A stretch of DNA of 64,000 nucleotides from Neorhizobium sp. NCHU2750 (GCF_003597675.1 NZ_CP030832.1:136148-200147), one strand, 5' to 3'. Positions 33,223-42,985 are shown, counted from the stretch's first letter. Made by a program: numbers and translations. The notes: generated by a model not told the origin, from the letters alone.

Positions 33223-33498
33223 TCAGGCTTCGTCTTTTGGAGACGAATGCTTGAATCTCACCCCGACACCACCCCCATTTTCAGGGATGAATTGAATGCC
33301 AGCATTCTCAAACGCTTCCCGCAATTTGGCAACGGTATTTTGGCGAAGGTCTTCCCCGCGCTCAAACCGCTTCACTGTCTGAGTTGATACTTTAGCAACC
33401 TCTGCCAAGCGATCCGAATTCCACCCTAGAGCGGTACGCGCCATGCGACACTGGATCGGATTAATATCACCCGAAATAGGGTGATTTTGGTTGCGCAT
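33223..33498 (-). CDS. XRE-family transcriptional regulator, 91 aa
   Basis: A Cro/C1-type HTH covers residues 14-66: PIQCRMARTALGWNSDRLAE, VAKVSTQTVKRFERGEDLRQ and NTVAKLREAFENAGIQFIPE. The ending GGGVGVRFK is common in a small rhizobial XRE group that often controls nearby toxin-type or mobile genes. It is transcribed towards the Rhs remnant, about 160 bp from it, and could regulate that cassette (inference). ATG start at 33498. Confidence 0.85.
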   Translation of the reverse strand: MRNQNHPISGDINPIQCRMARTALGWNSDRLAEVAKVSTQTVKRFERGEDLRQNTVAKLREAFENAGIQFIPENGGGVGVRFKHSSPKDEA

Positions 33499-33601
33499 CG
33501 TTTAATCGTCCTGTATGTAACAAACGTTCAGGTATCGGTCGTGCCGGCGTTCGCAGCGCCGACACGACCTGACCACAATCAAGCTGTCTGGAGCTCGGAT
33601 C

Positions 33602-34174
33602 ATGGCTGATTCTGAGAATAGCAGAACTGTGCCTGCAATCACCTGCAGAAACAGTCTTAATTCAACAGAATGGTTCCTAACGGCACAGATTGCCGATCAG
33701 TCGCGGTTCCCTCGTGGTGCCGGAAATGATGCGCTTGCGCTATGGCGGGCGTGGCTGTTGGCATTTGAGCGCGTTGACCGGCTGAATGCCGCCCAGCAGC
33801 GTCTGGAGGCCGAACTGCTTGCTGCGTCCTCGCTAAATGTCTGCCCGGAAGACGTTGGGCTGCTCTCACGTGTGAGCGTCATGGCTATGGCCGATCAGCA
33901 TGTCTGCGCTTATTCGCGCGCCGAACAAGCGGCCAATGATGGGGCTGATATCGAAGACCGGACGGCAGCCGATCTTTGCGAGGCGGATGTGACGTCGATT
34001 GTTGCCGTCGTCGCGAAGCTCCACTGTGTCCTGCAGCGGGGACAGCCAGGTGTGGATTTCGACGAGTCTCCCTGGCCCGAGCTGCGCCGGATACTGCGTG
34101 ATCTTTTGAACATTTGTGGGCGGATAGGAGATTTTCGGCACGGCGACGCGGTGCTGCCAATCGACTCCGGTTGA
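33602..34174 (+). CDS. hypothetical protein, 190 aa
   Basis: Mostly helical soluble protein (ALWRAWLLAFERVDRLNAAQ, QRLEAELLAASSLNVCPEDV, DVTSIVAVVAKLHCVLQRGQ). GGAG precedes the ATG by about 9 bp. It lies divergent from the XRE gene. The 260 bp after it, up to the transporter operon, contains no recognised gene. No function can be assigned. Confidence 0.6.
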   Translation: MADSENSRTVPAITCRNSLNSTEWFLTAQIADQSRFPRGAGNDALALWRAWLLAFERVDRLNAAQQRLEAELLAASSLNVCPEDVGLLSRVSVMAMADQHVCAYSRAEQAANDGADIEDRTAADLCEADVTSIVAVVAKLHCVLQRGQPGVDFDESPWPELRRILRDLLNICGRIGDFRHGDAVLPIDSG

Positions 34175-34437
34175 TGCCTGATTGCCAGCGCGTTGTTCGC
34201 GTCTCTTAGGAGCCGCGTAGCCGGTGTGTTGCGTGTGCGTTGAGGCTTTGAACGCGATGTTTCGAAGTGCGTTTCTAGCCGGATTTGGGGAATTTGGAGG
34301 CCGAGGGAACTCGATATTTATTCTGATTTTTGACCTGCGGAGGCGGATGAACCTGCCGCGTGGGAACGGATACCTACGCGGTGAAAATGGGAGCTCGCCG
34401 CGTTGATTTTTACGACCAAGAAGAAGGGAACATTGGA

Positions 34438-36027
34438 ATGCTATTCAAGCATATTCGAACGCATGTGTTCATGCTGGCATTGGCGCTGGGTGTGGGCTGT
34501 ATGTCCGCATCTGTTGCTGGGGCTGAAGAATTGCGCATCGGCACACAGCTCAAGCTCATGACGTTGGATCCGCATTATGCCGATCTGAACGAAAACACCT
34601 CACTGCTCTCGCATATCTACGAGCGTCTGGTGAACCAGGACGAGAACCTCAACCCGCAGCCGGGACTGGCAGTCACCTGGAAAAGACTGTCTCCAAAGGT
34701 CTGGGAGTTCAAGCTGCGCCATGGCGTCAAATTCCATGACGGATCGGCTTTCACCGCGCAGGACGTCATCTATTCTGTTGAACGCGTTCGCGATTTTCTG
34801 AAACCGCCGAGCGGCGGGTTCCAGTCCTATACCAAGGCCATCACCTCGATCACCGCGCCTGATCCCATGACGGTCTTGATTGAGACCCGTGACGAGGCCC
34901 CTACCCTGCCGATCCAGATGACCGCCATTCTGATCATGCCGCACAAGGCCGGTGGCGGCTTTGCCACCACCGACGAGGTCAATACCGGGGTCCCTCCCGT
35001 CGGCACCGGACCCTACAAGTTCAGGACTTGGCAATCCGGGGAATTGCTCGCCCTCGACGCGAATGACGAATACTGGGGCGGCGCACCGGCCTGGTCGAGC
35101 GTGGTGTTTCGGGTCATCGAAAGCCCGGCCGCGCGTGTCGCAGCGCTCTCCACAGGCGACGTCGATCTCGCCGACTATATCCCTGCCCGGGATGTCGCAA
35201 ATCTGGAGGCGCACGGCATAAAAGTCGAGAGCGCAGCCGCAGCCCGTTCGAACTTCCTGCAGTTCGACATGTCACGCGATCAACTGCCCGGCGTGACTGA
35301 CGCGGCAGGTAAGCCGATGGCGAACCCGTTCAAGGATGCTCGCGTGCGCGCGGCTTTGGCCCTTGCGACCGACCGGCCGTTCCTGGCCGAAAAGATCCTT
35401 GGCGGCTACGGAACGGCGGCAAGCCAGATGTTTCCGCCCGGCATGGCCGGCACCTCCGCCAATCTTGCCGTCACACCACCGGACTATGACCGTGCCAAGG
35501 CCCTGCTTGCCGAAGCCGGATTGTCCAATGGGTTCTCGGTCGTGCTTGCCGGCCCGGCAGGGCGTTACCCAGGCGATGCCGAAACGCTGCAGTCGATTGC
35601 GCAGAACTGGGCGCGCATCGGGGTGAAGGTTCAGCCGATTGTCTCTCCGTTTTCCGTGTTCATGACCAAAAGATCGGCCGGAGAATATCCGGTCTGGTAT
35701 GGCGGCTGCTCCGGGGAAGCCGTCAGCCTTTGCCTCGATGTCGTTTTGACTTCCGCTGATGTCGAGAAGGGCACCGGTTCCCTGAACTATGGCGGCTACA
35801 GCAATCCCGTCTACGACGACATGCTCGCCAAGGCAGAAGCACTGGAGGACGGACCAGCCCGCAGTGCGGCGCTGGCACGCGCGACCGAGTTTGTGATGGC
35901 GGATCACCCAATCATCCCGCTCTATCACTTCCACCTCATTGCCGGCCACGGCAGGAAGGTCGGCTCCTACACGGTCCACCCCCGGGGATGGACTTTGGCC
36001 ATGCGGGCAGTCCCGGCGGCTAATTGA
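34438..36027 (+). CDS. ABC transporter substrate-binding protein (SBP_bac_5, peptide/opine type)
   Basis: 529 aa with a Sec signal peptide (FMLALALGVGCMSASVAGAE). The extracytoplasmic solute-binding family 5 landmarks follow: LRIGTQLKLMTLDPHYADLN, HIYERLVNQDENLNPQPGLA, KLRHGVKFHDGSAFTAQDVI and GTGPYKFRTWQSGELLALDA. It captures an oligopeptide, opine or similar conjugate in the periplasm. The start at 34438 was chosen because it opens directly into the signal peptide and has GAAGGGAA upstream. It is the first gene of a five-gene operon (binding protein, two permeases, double ATPase, CapA-like). Confidence 0.93.
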   Translation: MLFKHIRTHVFMLALALGVGCMSASVAGAEELRIGTQLKLMTLDPHYADLNENTSLLSHIYERLVNQDENLNPQPGLAVTWKRLSPKVWEFKLRHGVKFHDGSAFTAQDVIYSVERVRDFLKPPSGGFQSYTKAITSITAPDPMTVLIETRDEAPTLPIQMTAILIMPHKAGGGFATTDEVNTGVPPVGTGPYKFRTWQSGELLALDANDEYWGGAPAWSSVVFRVIESPAARVAALSTGDVDLADYIPARDVANLEAHGIKVESAAAARSNFLQFDMSRDQLPGVTDAAGKPMANPFKDARVRAALALATDRPFLAEKILGGYGTAASQMFPPGMAGTSANLAVTPPDYDRAKALLAEAGLSNGFSVVLAGPAGRYPGDAETLQSIAQNWARIGVKVQPIVSPFSVFMTKRSAGEYPVWYGGCSGEAVSLCLDVVLTSADVEKGTGSLNYGGYSNPVYDDMLAKAEALEDGPARSAALARATEFVMADHPIIPLYHFHLIAGHGRKVGSYTVHPRGWTLAMRAVPAAN

Positions 36028-36038
36028 GGAGATCCGTC

Positions 36039-37010
36039 ATGACAGCAACTATCTTCGGAAGGCTTTCACAAGCCTTCCTGCTTCTTCTCGCCATGTCGAT
36101 CATCGGGTTTGTCGGCATTCACAGCATCGGCAATCCTGTCTTCAACATCGTCAATGTCGAGACCGCCACGCCCCAGGATATTCGCGGGGCAACGATCGCG
36201 CTCGGGCTGGATCAGCCCTTGTGGCGCCAATATCTGCTGTTCCTCGGCAATGTCGTGAGCGGCAACTTCGGCACCTCCTACATCTATCATCTGCCAGCTT
36301 TCCGGCTTGTGATGAGCAAGCTTCCGGCGACATTCGAGCTTGCCGCGGTCGCCATGCTGGTCGCGGCCCCCCTGGGTATCCTGTTCGGCCTTTTGGCCGG
36401 CCGGCGCAAAGGGACGGTTTCCGATCGGGCCGTGCTCACGTCCAGCGTCTTGGCACTCAGTGTGCCGTCCTTCTGGCTGAGCATGCTGCTGATCATGTTT
36501 GGAGCCATGATGACAGGATGGTTTCCGTCCGGGGGGCGCGGGGACGTGGTGTCCGTCCTTGGCGCGGATTGGAGCGTCCTTACTCTTTCCGGCCTGCACC
36601 ATCTCGTCCTGCCGGCACTGGCGCTCGCCATCCCGAACATTGCCCTGATCGCCCGGTTGACACGATCAGGCACGATCGAGGTGGAAGCCCAGGATTTTAC
36701 GCGCTTCTGCCAGGCGAAAGGCCTTTCCCCGCGACGGATCCTGTTTCGCCATACGCTGCGCAATATCAGCGTGCCGATCGTCACCATCATCGGCATGCAG
36801 TTCGGCGGCATGCTGGCCTTTGCCGTGGTCGTCGAGTCGATCTTCAATTGGCCGGGCATCGGCAAGCTGCTGATCGATTCCATCCAACTGCTCGATCGAC
36901 CCGTGGTCATGGCCACCCTCACCTTTGTGGCAATCGCTTTCGTCGGCCTCAACGCCCTCGTCGACATTTTCTACGCCATGATTGATCCGCGAACCCGCCG
37001 ATCCGCCTGA
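36039..37010 (+). CDS. ABC transporter permease (DppB/OppB-like)
   Basis: 323 aa with about six membrane helices. The N-terminal FGRLSQAFLLLLAMSIIGFV and the GLDQPLWRQYLLFLGNVVSG segment are typical of DppB. The BPD_transp_1 EAA loop is visible as ARLTRSGTIEVEAQDFTRFC, then AKGLSPRRILFRHTLRN. GAGGAG lies 7 bp before the ATG, 11 bp after the binding-protein stop. It forms the transmembrane pore with the next gene's product. Confidence 0.93.
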   Translation: MTATIFGRLSQAFLLLLAMSIIGFVGIHSIGNPVFNIVNVETATPQDIRGATIALGLDQPLWRQYLLFLGNVVSGNFGTSYIYHLPAFRLVMSKLPATFELAAVAMLVAAPLGILFGLLAGRRKGTVSDRAVLTSSVLALSVPSFWLSMLLIMFGAMMTGWFPSGGRGDVVSVLGADWSVLTLSGLHHLVLPALALAIPNIALIARLTRSGTIEVEAQDFTRFCQAKGLSPRRILFRHTLRNISVPIVTIIGMQFGGMLAFAVVVESIFNWPGIGKLLIDSIQLLDRPVVMATLTFVAIAFVGLNALVDIFYAMIDPRTRRSA

Positions 37011-37021
37011 AAGGAGCACCG

Positions 37022-37891
37022 ATGAACACCAAAACCATCCGGGCGCTCTGGAAATGGCCCACCGCCCATCGACCGACTGCTTCGATACTCGTGCTGGCCG
37101 CGTATGTGCTGCTGGCGATCGCTGCCTCCGTCATCGCGCCGCAGGACCCTTATGATCCGTTAGAGATTTTTGCGTGGGAATCCTCCTCGCCGCCCGGCAC
37201 GGCAGGTGGCGGCGGGTACATCTACCTGCTGGGTACCGATGGTCTCGGGCGTGATATACTCAGCACCGTGTTTTACGGCCTGCGGATCAGCCTGTTCGTC
37301 GCAGCCACCAGTACCGTCCTTGCTGCCATGATCGGCATGAGCCTTGGCGTCATTGCAGCTTATCTCGGACGTTGGGCAGATGCCCTGATCATGCGCATTG
37401 TGGATCTGCAGCTCAGTCTGCCGACCATGCTGGTCGCGCTGATCGCGATCGTGACGCTGGGCCCGGGTATCGATCGCATCATCCTGGCGCTCGTCATCGT
37501 GCAATGGGCGGCTTACGCGCGGGTGACGCGCGGCGTCGCCATGGGCGAAGCGAAAAAGGCCTATCTTGATGCGGCACGGCTGTTGCGCCTGCCGCCATCG
37601 CGTATCGTCTTCCGTCACCTGTTGCCCAACAGTATTGCGCCGGCCATCACCCTCATCCCGATCGAGCTCGGCCATGCAGTGGCGCTTGAGGCCACCCTGT
37701 CGTTCCTCGGATTGGGTGTCCCGATCGACAAGCCCTCGCTCGGCTCTGCGGTGGCAAACGGCTTTCAATACCTGATGACCGGCCAGTATTGGATCAGTCT
37801 GTTCCCGGGGCTCGCACTCTTCGGTCTCATCGCCAGCATCAACTTCGTCGGCGAGGAGTTCCGTCGCCGCTATGACCCGAGGAGCCACTGA
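37022..37891 (+). CDS. ABC transporter permease (DppC/OppC-like)
   Basis: 289 aa. An N-terminal OppC domain (PTASILVLAAYVLLAIAASV) is followed by YLLGTDGLGRDILSTVFYGL, the classic DppC start. The EAA loop is ARVTRGVAMGEAKKAYLDAA, then RLLRLPPSRIVFRHLLPNSI. An AAAGGAGCACCG ribosome site sits 11 bp after the preceding gene. Ends within 2 bp of the chosen start of the ATPase gene. Confidence 0.93.
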   Translation: MNTKTIRALWKWPTAHRPTASILVLAAYVLLAIAASVIAPQDPYDPLEIFAWESSSPPGTAGGGGYIYLLGTDGLGRDILSTVFYGLRISLFVAATSTVLAAMIGMSLGVIAAYLGRWADALIMRIVDLQLSLPTMLVALIAIVTLGPGIDRIILALVIVQWAAYARVTRGVAMGEAKKAYLDAARLLRLPPSRIVFRHLLPNSIAPAITLIPIELGHAVALEATLSFLGLGVPIDKPSLGSAVANGFQYLMTGQYWISLFPGLALFGLIASINFVGEEFRRRYDPRSH

Positions 37892-37892
37892 C

Positions 37893-39542
37893 ATGGACCC
37901 GTGCCATCACAAAGCCCCGCTCCTGGCGGTCGATAACCTGACCCTGAAACATCATGGACCGTCGGGCTCGAAAACCATCCTGCGCGAGGTGAGCGTCGAG
38001 CTGCGGCGCGGCGAGATCCTCGGTCTGATCGGCGAGTCCGGTGCTGGAAAGTCGAGCCTCGGTTATACCATTCTCGGCCTGCTTGCGCCGGGCATCGAAC
38101 AAACGGCCGGATCGATCCGGCTGGAAGGCTCTCCACTTGAAGCTTTCAGTCTCAAGCAAAGAGCCGAAATTCGAGGGCGCCGGATCGCGGCGATCTTCCA
38201 GGATCATGGCGCTTCGCTTGATCCTCTCATGACGGTGGGGGCGCAGATCGCAGAAACCGTCCGCGCTGTGGGCGAGAATGTCACGAAGAGACAGGCCCGC
38301 CTACGCGCCATCGAGCTTCTGGGCCGTGTCGGCATACCCGAACCGGCAGCGCGATATGGACACCATCCGCATCAGTTCTCCGGCGGCCAGCGCCAGCGGA
38401 TCGTGATCGCCATCGCGCTTGCCGGCAACCCACAAGTGATCGTGGCTGACGAACCGACCTCGGCGCTCGATGCAACGGTTCAGAAACAGGTTCTGGCGCT
38501 GCTGCGCTCGCTGACGGCCGATACGGGCGTGTCGATCATCCTCGTCACCCACGATATGGGTGTCATCGCTGACGTCACCGACCGGGTGGTCGTCTTGCGG
38601 CACGGGCGAGTGGTCGAGCAGGGGGAAACCACCGCGATCCTTGATGCGCCGCGCGACGCCTATACCAAGTCGCTTCTGTCAGCTGTCCCATGCTTGCGGC
38701 GGACTGTGGCGGGAAGCGCTCTGTCGTCTGAGGACGTCGTTTCTCTCAAAGGAGAGCCGGTTCTGCGCGTTGACAATGTCAGCAAGAGCTTTGCCGGTTC
38801 CGGGCTGCCATGGCTTGCTGCCCGCCAGCAGAAGCGGGCGCTACACGACGTCTCGATCCTGCTTCCATCGGGATCCGTGACCGGTATCGTCGGTGAAAGC
38901 GGAAGCGGAAAATCGACGCTCGGCCGCATTGTCGCCGGTCTGGAGACCGCAAGTTCCGGTACGCTCGACCTTGAGGGGCGGCGGTTTCAGATCGAGAGGC
39001 CGGGTTGGCGCAACGGTCTCCTGGGCGAGGTCCAGATGATCTTCCAGGATCCATCGGCGTCACTCAATCCACGCATGGTGATCGCAGACACACTGCAGGA
39101 AGCGGTACATTATGGCGCCGGCGCTTCCGGAGGTCATGTTTCCGCTGTCGGATCCATGATGGATCGGATGGGCCTCGCCCGCAGCCTGCTGACGCATTTC
39201 CCGCATCAGCTATCCGGCGGCCAGAAGCAGCGCGTCTGCATCGCCCGGGCGCTGCTTGCCCGGCCTTCGATCATCGTCGCCGACGAGCCTACATCGGCGC
39301 TCGACGTGTCGGTGCAGGCGGAAATCGTCACGCTGCTTCAGCAAACCATTGCCGAGCAACATGTTTCAATGCTGTTCATCTCGCATGATCTCGCCCTGGT
39401 GCAGGCCCTTTGTCACTCGATCTATGTGTTGAAGGACGGCGTGATCGAGGATCGTGGCGATCCCGATTTTATCTTTTCCCGTTCGCAAAACCCCTACACG
39501 CGCAGCCTGATCGACGCCCGCTCCGCCCGCTTCACGCATTGA
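37893..39542 (+). CDS. fused double ABC transporter ATP-binding protein (DppD-DppF type)
   Basis: 549 aa with two complete nucleotide-binding domains. Domain 1: Walker [21 protein letters not shown], signature [20 protein letters not shown], Walker [21 protein letters not shown]. Domain 2: Walker [21 protein letters not shown], signature [20 protein letters not shown], Walker [21 protein letters not shown]. One protein therefore replaces the usual DppD and DppF pair. The start at 37893 has GAGGAG upstream within the end of the permease gene; an ATG 21 bp earlier is possible. Confidence 0.93.
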   Translation: MDPCHHKAPLLAVDNLTLKHHGPSGSKTILREVSVELRRGEILGLIGESGAGKSSLGYTILGLLAPGIEQTAGSIRLEGSPLEAFSLKQRAEIRGRRIAAIFQDHGASLDPLMTVGAQIAETVRAVGENVTKRQARLRAIELLGRVGIPEPAARYGHHPHQFSGGQRQRIVIAIALAGNPQVIVADEPTSALDATVQKQVLALLRSLTADTGVSIILVTHDMGVIADVTDRVVVLRHGRVVEQGETTAILDAPRDAYTKSLLSAVPCLRRTVAGSALSSEDVVSLKGEPVLRVDNVSKSFAGSGLPWLAARQQKRALHDVSILLPSGSVTGIVGESGSGKSTLGRIVAGLETASSGTLDLEGRRFQIERPGWRNGLLGEVQMIFQDPSASLNPRMVIADTLQEAVHYGAGASGGHVSAVGSMMDRMGLARSLLTHFPHQLSGGQKQRVCIARALLARPSIIVADEPTSALDVSVQAEIVTLLQQTIAEQHVSMLFISHDLALVQALCHSIYVLKDGVIEDRGDPDFIFSRSQNPYTRSLIDARSARFTH

Positions 39543-39627
39543 GAAAGGCGTGGCGCTTGTGTCGGCGCCTCGCGGCAATATCCCTTTAGAATTCGCCAGC
39601 GCTCGGCGCGGCGCCAGGAAAATCGTT

Positions 39628-40905
39628 ATGACCCAGTACTTTACCATTGCCGTCACCGGCCAGTCCCTCATCAAACACGATATTCGCACCGTCGAGACAA
39701 AGGGTTTTCTCGGTGTGCAAGACATTATCGGCCAGTCGGACTTCGCCTTCACCAACTTCGAGACCACGATCCTCGGACGTCATGGTGGCTGGCCGCTCAA
39801 AGGCTCGTTCTTCGGGGCAAGCCGGCCGGTCGTTCTCGACACATTGCGATCGATCGGTTTCGAAGGCCTGACGCTTTCCAACAATCATGCCTTCGATCTC
39901 GGTCCCTCCGGTGTTCTTTCGACGATGGAAGAAGTCGAAGCACGCGGTTTTGTTTACGCCGGCGCCGGCCGGAACCGGAAAGAAGCAAGCCTTCCCGGCT
40001 ATGGCTCGTTTGCCGGTCGGGATATCGCGTTGGTGGCGATGGACGGTGGGCCCGGGCCCGACTTCATGTACGCGGCAGATGCCGAAGTGGACCGACCGGA
40101 GCGCCCGGGTATCAATCGGCTGAAGCTGAGCAAGGTCCTTGATGTCGACGCTACAGCCTTCAAGCAGCTGAAATCCATCCGCGATCGGCTCGGCTATACC
40201 GACATGGATCTCGGCAACGACGCCCAGCCGGACGATACCCCCACTATCGATCCCGAGACCGAGATTGCCATGGCGCGGGCCCTATTCCGGCGTTCGGATC
40301 GGTTTGGCCGGAATGTCAAAATCGATGCGTCTGATCTCAAGCGCAATCTCTCGGCGATCACGGTTGCTGCGGAAAATGGTGACATGGTCATCGCCTATCT
40401 GCACCATCATCATTGGGCGTCCGACTGGTATCAGGTATCCGATTGGGTCGGCAGCGTCGCAAAACAATGCATCGACGCCGGCGCTGCCATGTTCGTCAGC
40501 CACGGCGCTCCGGTCCTGCAGCCGGTCGAGATCTATCGTGGGCGTCCGATCTTCTACAGCCTGGGAAATTTCATCTTTCATATCCGCTCGGAAGGTTCGA
40601 AGTGGACCGCCCGCGAAATCTGGGAAAGCGTCGTCGGACTTTGCTCTTTCACCCCCGATGGTAGGCTTGCGCGCATGGCCTTTTATCCGGTCGTCATTGG
40701 CGGCCATGACGCGCTGCAGACTGACGCACTCGATAAACGCCTTGCCCCCGAACTGGCGCATGGCGAAGATGCCGATCGCATCCTGTCGCGCTTCCAGAAA
40801 CAGTCCGCCTCATTCGGCACGCAGATCAGGATCTCAGGTGGCGTCGGAATTTATGAGACCGAAGCGATATTGCTGGAAGGCATGCAGGGAGAGGATGCTT
40901 CTTGA
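39628..40905 (+). CDS. CapA-family metallohydrolase (poly-gamma-glutamate synthesis-like)
   Basis: 425 aa, no signal peptide or membrane anchor. CapA/PgsA blocks: FAFTNFETTILGRHGGWPLK, FEGLTLSNNHAFDLGPSGVL (the SNNHAFD metal motif), DMVIAYLHHHHWASDWYQVS and AMFVSHGAPVLQPVEIYRGR, then FYSLGNFIFHIRS. CapA relatives without a membrane anchor are metallophosphatase-fold proteins of unclear chemistry. Placed last in the importer operon, it probably acts in the cytoplasm on the imported compound, for example cleaving a gamma-glutamyl or phosphoryl group (inference). The ATG at 39628 has AGGAA upstream; a GTG at 39550 is possible. Confidence 0.85.
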   Translation: MTQYFTIAVTGQSLIKHDIRTVETKGFLGVQDIIGQSDFAFTNFETTILGRHGGWPLKGSFFGASRPVVLDTLRSIGFEGLTLSNNHAFDLGPSGVLSTMEEVEARGFVYAGAGRNRKEASLPGYGSFAGRDIALVAMDGGPGPDFMYAADAEVDRPERPGINRLKLSKVLDVDATAFKQLKSIRDRLGYTDMDLGNDAQPDDTPTIDPETEIAMARALFRRSDRFGRNVKIDASDLKRNLSAITVAAENGDMVIAYLHHHHWASDWYQVSDWVGSVAKQCIDAGAAMFVSHGAPVLQPVEIYRGRPIFYSLGNFIFHIRSEGSKWTAREIWESVVGLCSFTPDGRLARMAFYPVVIGGHDALQTDALDKRLAPELAHGEDADRILSRFQKQSASFGTQIRISGGVGIYETEAILLEGMQGEDAS

Positions 40906-40932
40906 TCGCAAGCGCAACGCCGGAGGACGATG

Positions 40933-42180
40933 TCACAGGACGAGCGCTCGCTGCAGATCCTCATGCTCAAAGGCACTGGACATCCTGTTGATCTCCGCAG
41001 ATCTCGCACCAACGATCTTCGCGACCTCGCGCCATGTTGAGGTCGCATCCGCAACTTGTCTGATGATCTGCCGGGCCTGCGACAAGGTCAGGGCGAAGAA
41101 CTCTGCCGCCGCCTCCAGCAGGTCGAGCGAACATGTGCCTTCGTCCAGATCGATATTCGTCGTCAGCACGCGCGCCTTGATGTCGGTCGGAACCGGGTTG
41201 AGATCATAAGCCGGAGACAGTGACCATCCGGCTTTGCCAAGCCAGAGAAATCCATGGTTTCGAAGGTGATCGTCGACATTTGAGATCAGCACGTTGAACA
41301 CGACACGACGGTAGAGAGCGTGGGCATCGCTTTTGCCCTGCGCTCCATGCTCGGCCAATGCGTCGACCATTTCCGGATAGCTGCCGCGTTCGCCATCCCT
41401 CGCCCCCATCATAGCCATCGCTGACAGAAACGGAATACGGACCACTTCGCGACGGTCGAAGCGTCGGGACAACATGACCTTCTTGCCAGCGATATCGACC
41501 AACTGATGGAGGGGTGTGGTGATACCGCAGCGATCGGCCAGTCGCAGTGCGATCTCCTCCCAGGTTTCGATACTATACTCGTCCGTTTCCCTGGGAAATT
41601 TTGCGATCGAGAGATGGCCATGCTGATCGATCACCGAGGCCTTCGGTCGCGCACCGCCAAGCGATGAGCCGGGCGCGAAGATGAGCTGCAGGTCCTCGTC
41701 CGTTTCTTCGTCACGCAGGATGCGCTCGGTGATTTGCAACAGACGCCCAAGGTCGATGAGGGCGGGCACGCCGCTCTGGATCGGTGCCTGAAATTGCTCC
41801 TCACCAATCCACCGAAAGCGAAGCGCTCCCAGGCGGGTTTCGTCGGCCACTCCGAGCAGATAGTCGCTTTCCGCGAGCGTTCTCACAGCGCGAGCCTCGC
41901 GTTCAGCCATGCGACGCTCAGCCCGCTGCATGAGGCGCCGGCCCCAAGTGTCGGGCGCGGAATCTCCGATGGAACCAAATGTAGCAAGGCCGACTGGTGG
42001 GGCAAATCCCCCTCGGGTCAAAGCCAGAGCCGGCTCCAGTGAAAACCGGTCCGGATCTTCAAGCCAGCTCTGATCGTACTCGAACATGATCGTCTCGTTA
42101 CCGCGTACACGATTGCTGCGCGCCAGACCGATCGGCCGCGTGCGGCCGTCGAGGTCGAGATGGACTTCGAAATCAGCCAT
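40933..42180 (-). CDS. hipA: HipA-family serine/threonine kinase toxin
   Basis: 415 aa. The N-terminal couple_hipA domain ends in GARPKASVIDQHGHLSIAKF (nucleotide-binding loop and Lys). The kinase core has VVFNVLISNVDDHLRNHGFL (catalytic D and N) and WSLSPAYDLNPVPTD (metal-binding D). In E. coli, HipA phosphorylates glutamyl-tRNA synthetase and induces dormancy; related kinases have other tRNA-synthetase targets. It overlaps hipB by 8 bp and forms a toxin-antitoxin operon that could stabilise the plasmid. Confidence 0.93.
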   Translation of the reverse strand: MADFEVHLDLDGRTRPIGLARSNRVRGNETIMFEYDQSWLEDPDRFSLEPALALTRGGFAPPVGLATFGSIGDSAPDTWGRRLMQRAERRMAEREARAVRTLAESDYLLGVADETRLGALRFRWIGEEQFQAPIQSGVPALIDLGRLLQITERILRDEETDEDLQLIFAPGSSLGGARPKASVIDQHGHLSIAKFPRETDEYSIETWEEIALRLADRCGITTPLHQLVDIAGKKVMLSRRFDRREVVRIPFLSAMAMMGARDGERGSYPEMVDALAEHGAQGKSDAHALYRRVVFNVLISNVDDHLRNHGFLWLGKAGWSLSPAYDLNPVPTDIKARVLTTNIDLDEGTCSLDLLEAAAEFFALTLSQARQIIRQVADATSTWREVAKIVGARSAEINRMSSAFEHEDLQRALVL

Positions 42181-42508
42181 TGTCCTTTAACCTCACCGCC
42201 CGCTTTACATGGGCGTGCTTCGGCAGTTCAGCGCTCGCCAAGGACTGGCCAACCGCGTCACGACCGATATCGGCAATCTGGCTCAGCCCATCCAGCAGGC
42301 CGAGAGCTTGAAGGACACCAGCGTAGATCCCGATGCTGACATTGGTGTCGCCGGCTTCGATCTTCTGCAGGGTCGAGCGCGAGGTGAAGGCGCGCTCAGC
42401 CACAACCGCCATCGGCAGGCGTCGGCGGAGACGTGCATCCTTGATATCGGCGCCAAGCTTGCGCAGGGCGCGCCGAACAGCGGCCGGTGGGTTATGAGGT
42501 GTCGGCAT
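42173..42508 (-). CDS. hipB: HipB-like antitoxin, XRE family
   Basis: 111 aa. The HTH is in residues 17-75: LRKLGADIKDARLRRRLPMA, VVAERAFTSRSTLQKIEAGD and TNVSIGIYAGVLQALGLLDG. It represses its own operon and neutralises HipA. It precedes hipA with an 8-bp overlap, the normal antitoxin-first order. The region just upstream (42535-42640) is AT-richer and likely holds the promoter. Confidence 0.9.
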   Translation of the reverse strand: MPTPHNPPAAVRRALRKLGADIKDARLRRRLPMAVVAERAFTSRSTLQKIEAGDTNVSIGIYAGVLQALGLLDGLSQIADIGRDAVGQSLASAELPKHAHVKRAVRLKDNG

Positions 42509-42642
42509 TTGTCATCTTCGCGCTACAAATTCTGGAGATATGTAGCACGAAGATTACAATTTATCCAGCGCAGCACAATGTGCGAGTTTCCCAGCAAGAC
42601 CAATCGTGCACGGTCTGGTTCTCTAAGGAGCGACAATAACAG

Positions 42643-42669
42643 AATGGCCCTGCCAAAAGCAGGGCCATT
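42643..42669 (-). terminator. terminator of the HU gene
   Basis: Perfect 11-bp stem AATGGCCCTGC/GCAGGGCCATT with a 5-nt loop, about 40 bp after the HU stop codon on the minus strand. The T-rich tail is modest (CTGTTATTG). Confidence 0.8.
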
Positions 42670-42706
42670 GAAGTCGCGAGCGGTGGCATCGCGCAGGCCG
42701 CAAGCG

Positions 42707-42985
42707 TTACTTGTTCAGCGCGTCCTTCAGGGCCTTGGCCGGCTGGAAGCCGAGTTTTCTCGCCGCTGCGATCTTGATCGTTGCCCCGGTCGACGGATTG
42801 CGGCCCTCGCGTTCCGGCGTTTCCTTCACCTTGAACTTACCGAAGCCGGCAATGGACGTTTCGGCACCGGACGACGCCGCTGCGGTGATTGCTTCAAAGA
42901 CGGATTCGACGATCGTCTTGCCCTGAGCCTTGGTCAGACCGTGTTCGGATGCGATCTTGTCGGCGATTTCGTTGGTCGTAGTCAT
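42707..42985 (-). CDS. HU-family DNA-binding protein
   Basis: 92 aa beginning MTTTNEIADKIASEHGLTKA, a complete HU fold. Other blocks: FEAITAAASSGAETSIAGFG and KFKVKETPEREGRNPSTGAT, then IKIAAARKLGFQPAKALKDA. The EGRNPSTG DNA-intercalating arm is intact. It bends and compacts DNA as a dimer. A GAGGGAAAACCG ribosome site precedes the ATG, ruling out longer readings. A plasmid-encoded HU next to the transfer genes may help relaxosome assembly or xenogeneic control (inference). Confidence 0.93.
   Translation of the reverse strand: MTTTNEIADKIASEHGLTKAQGKTIVESVFEAITAAASSGAETSIAGFGKFKVKETPEREGRNPSTGATIKIAAARKLGFQPAKALKDALNK

Noticed and set aside
34600..35979. Long antisense frames in the transporter binding-protein gene
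   Set aside because: No family resemblance and exact overlap with a well-supported SBP gene.
28667..40905. Staphylopine/opine-metallophore system (CntL-CntM-CntA-F type)
   Set aside because: An MFS exporter, a SAM-binding protein and a peptide-type importer are present, but no opine dehydrogenase motif or histidine racemase is visible and the importer is separated by the Rhs remnant and other genes.
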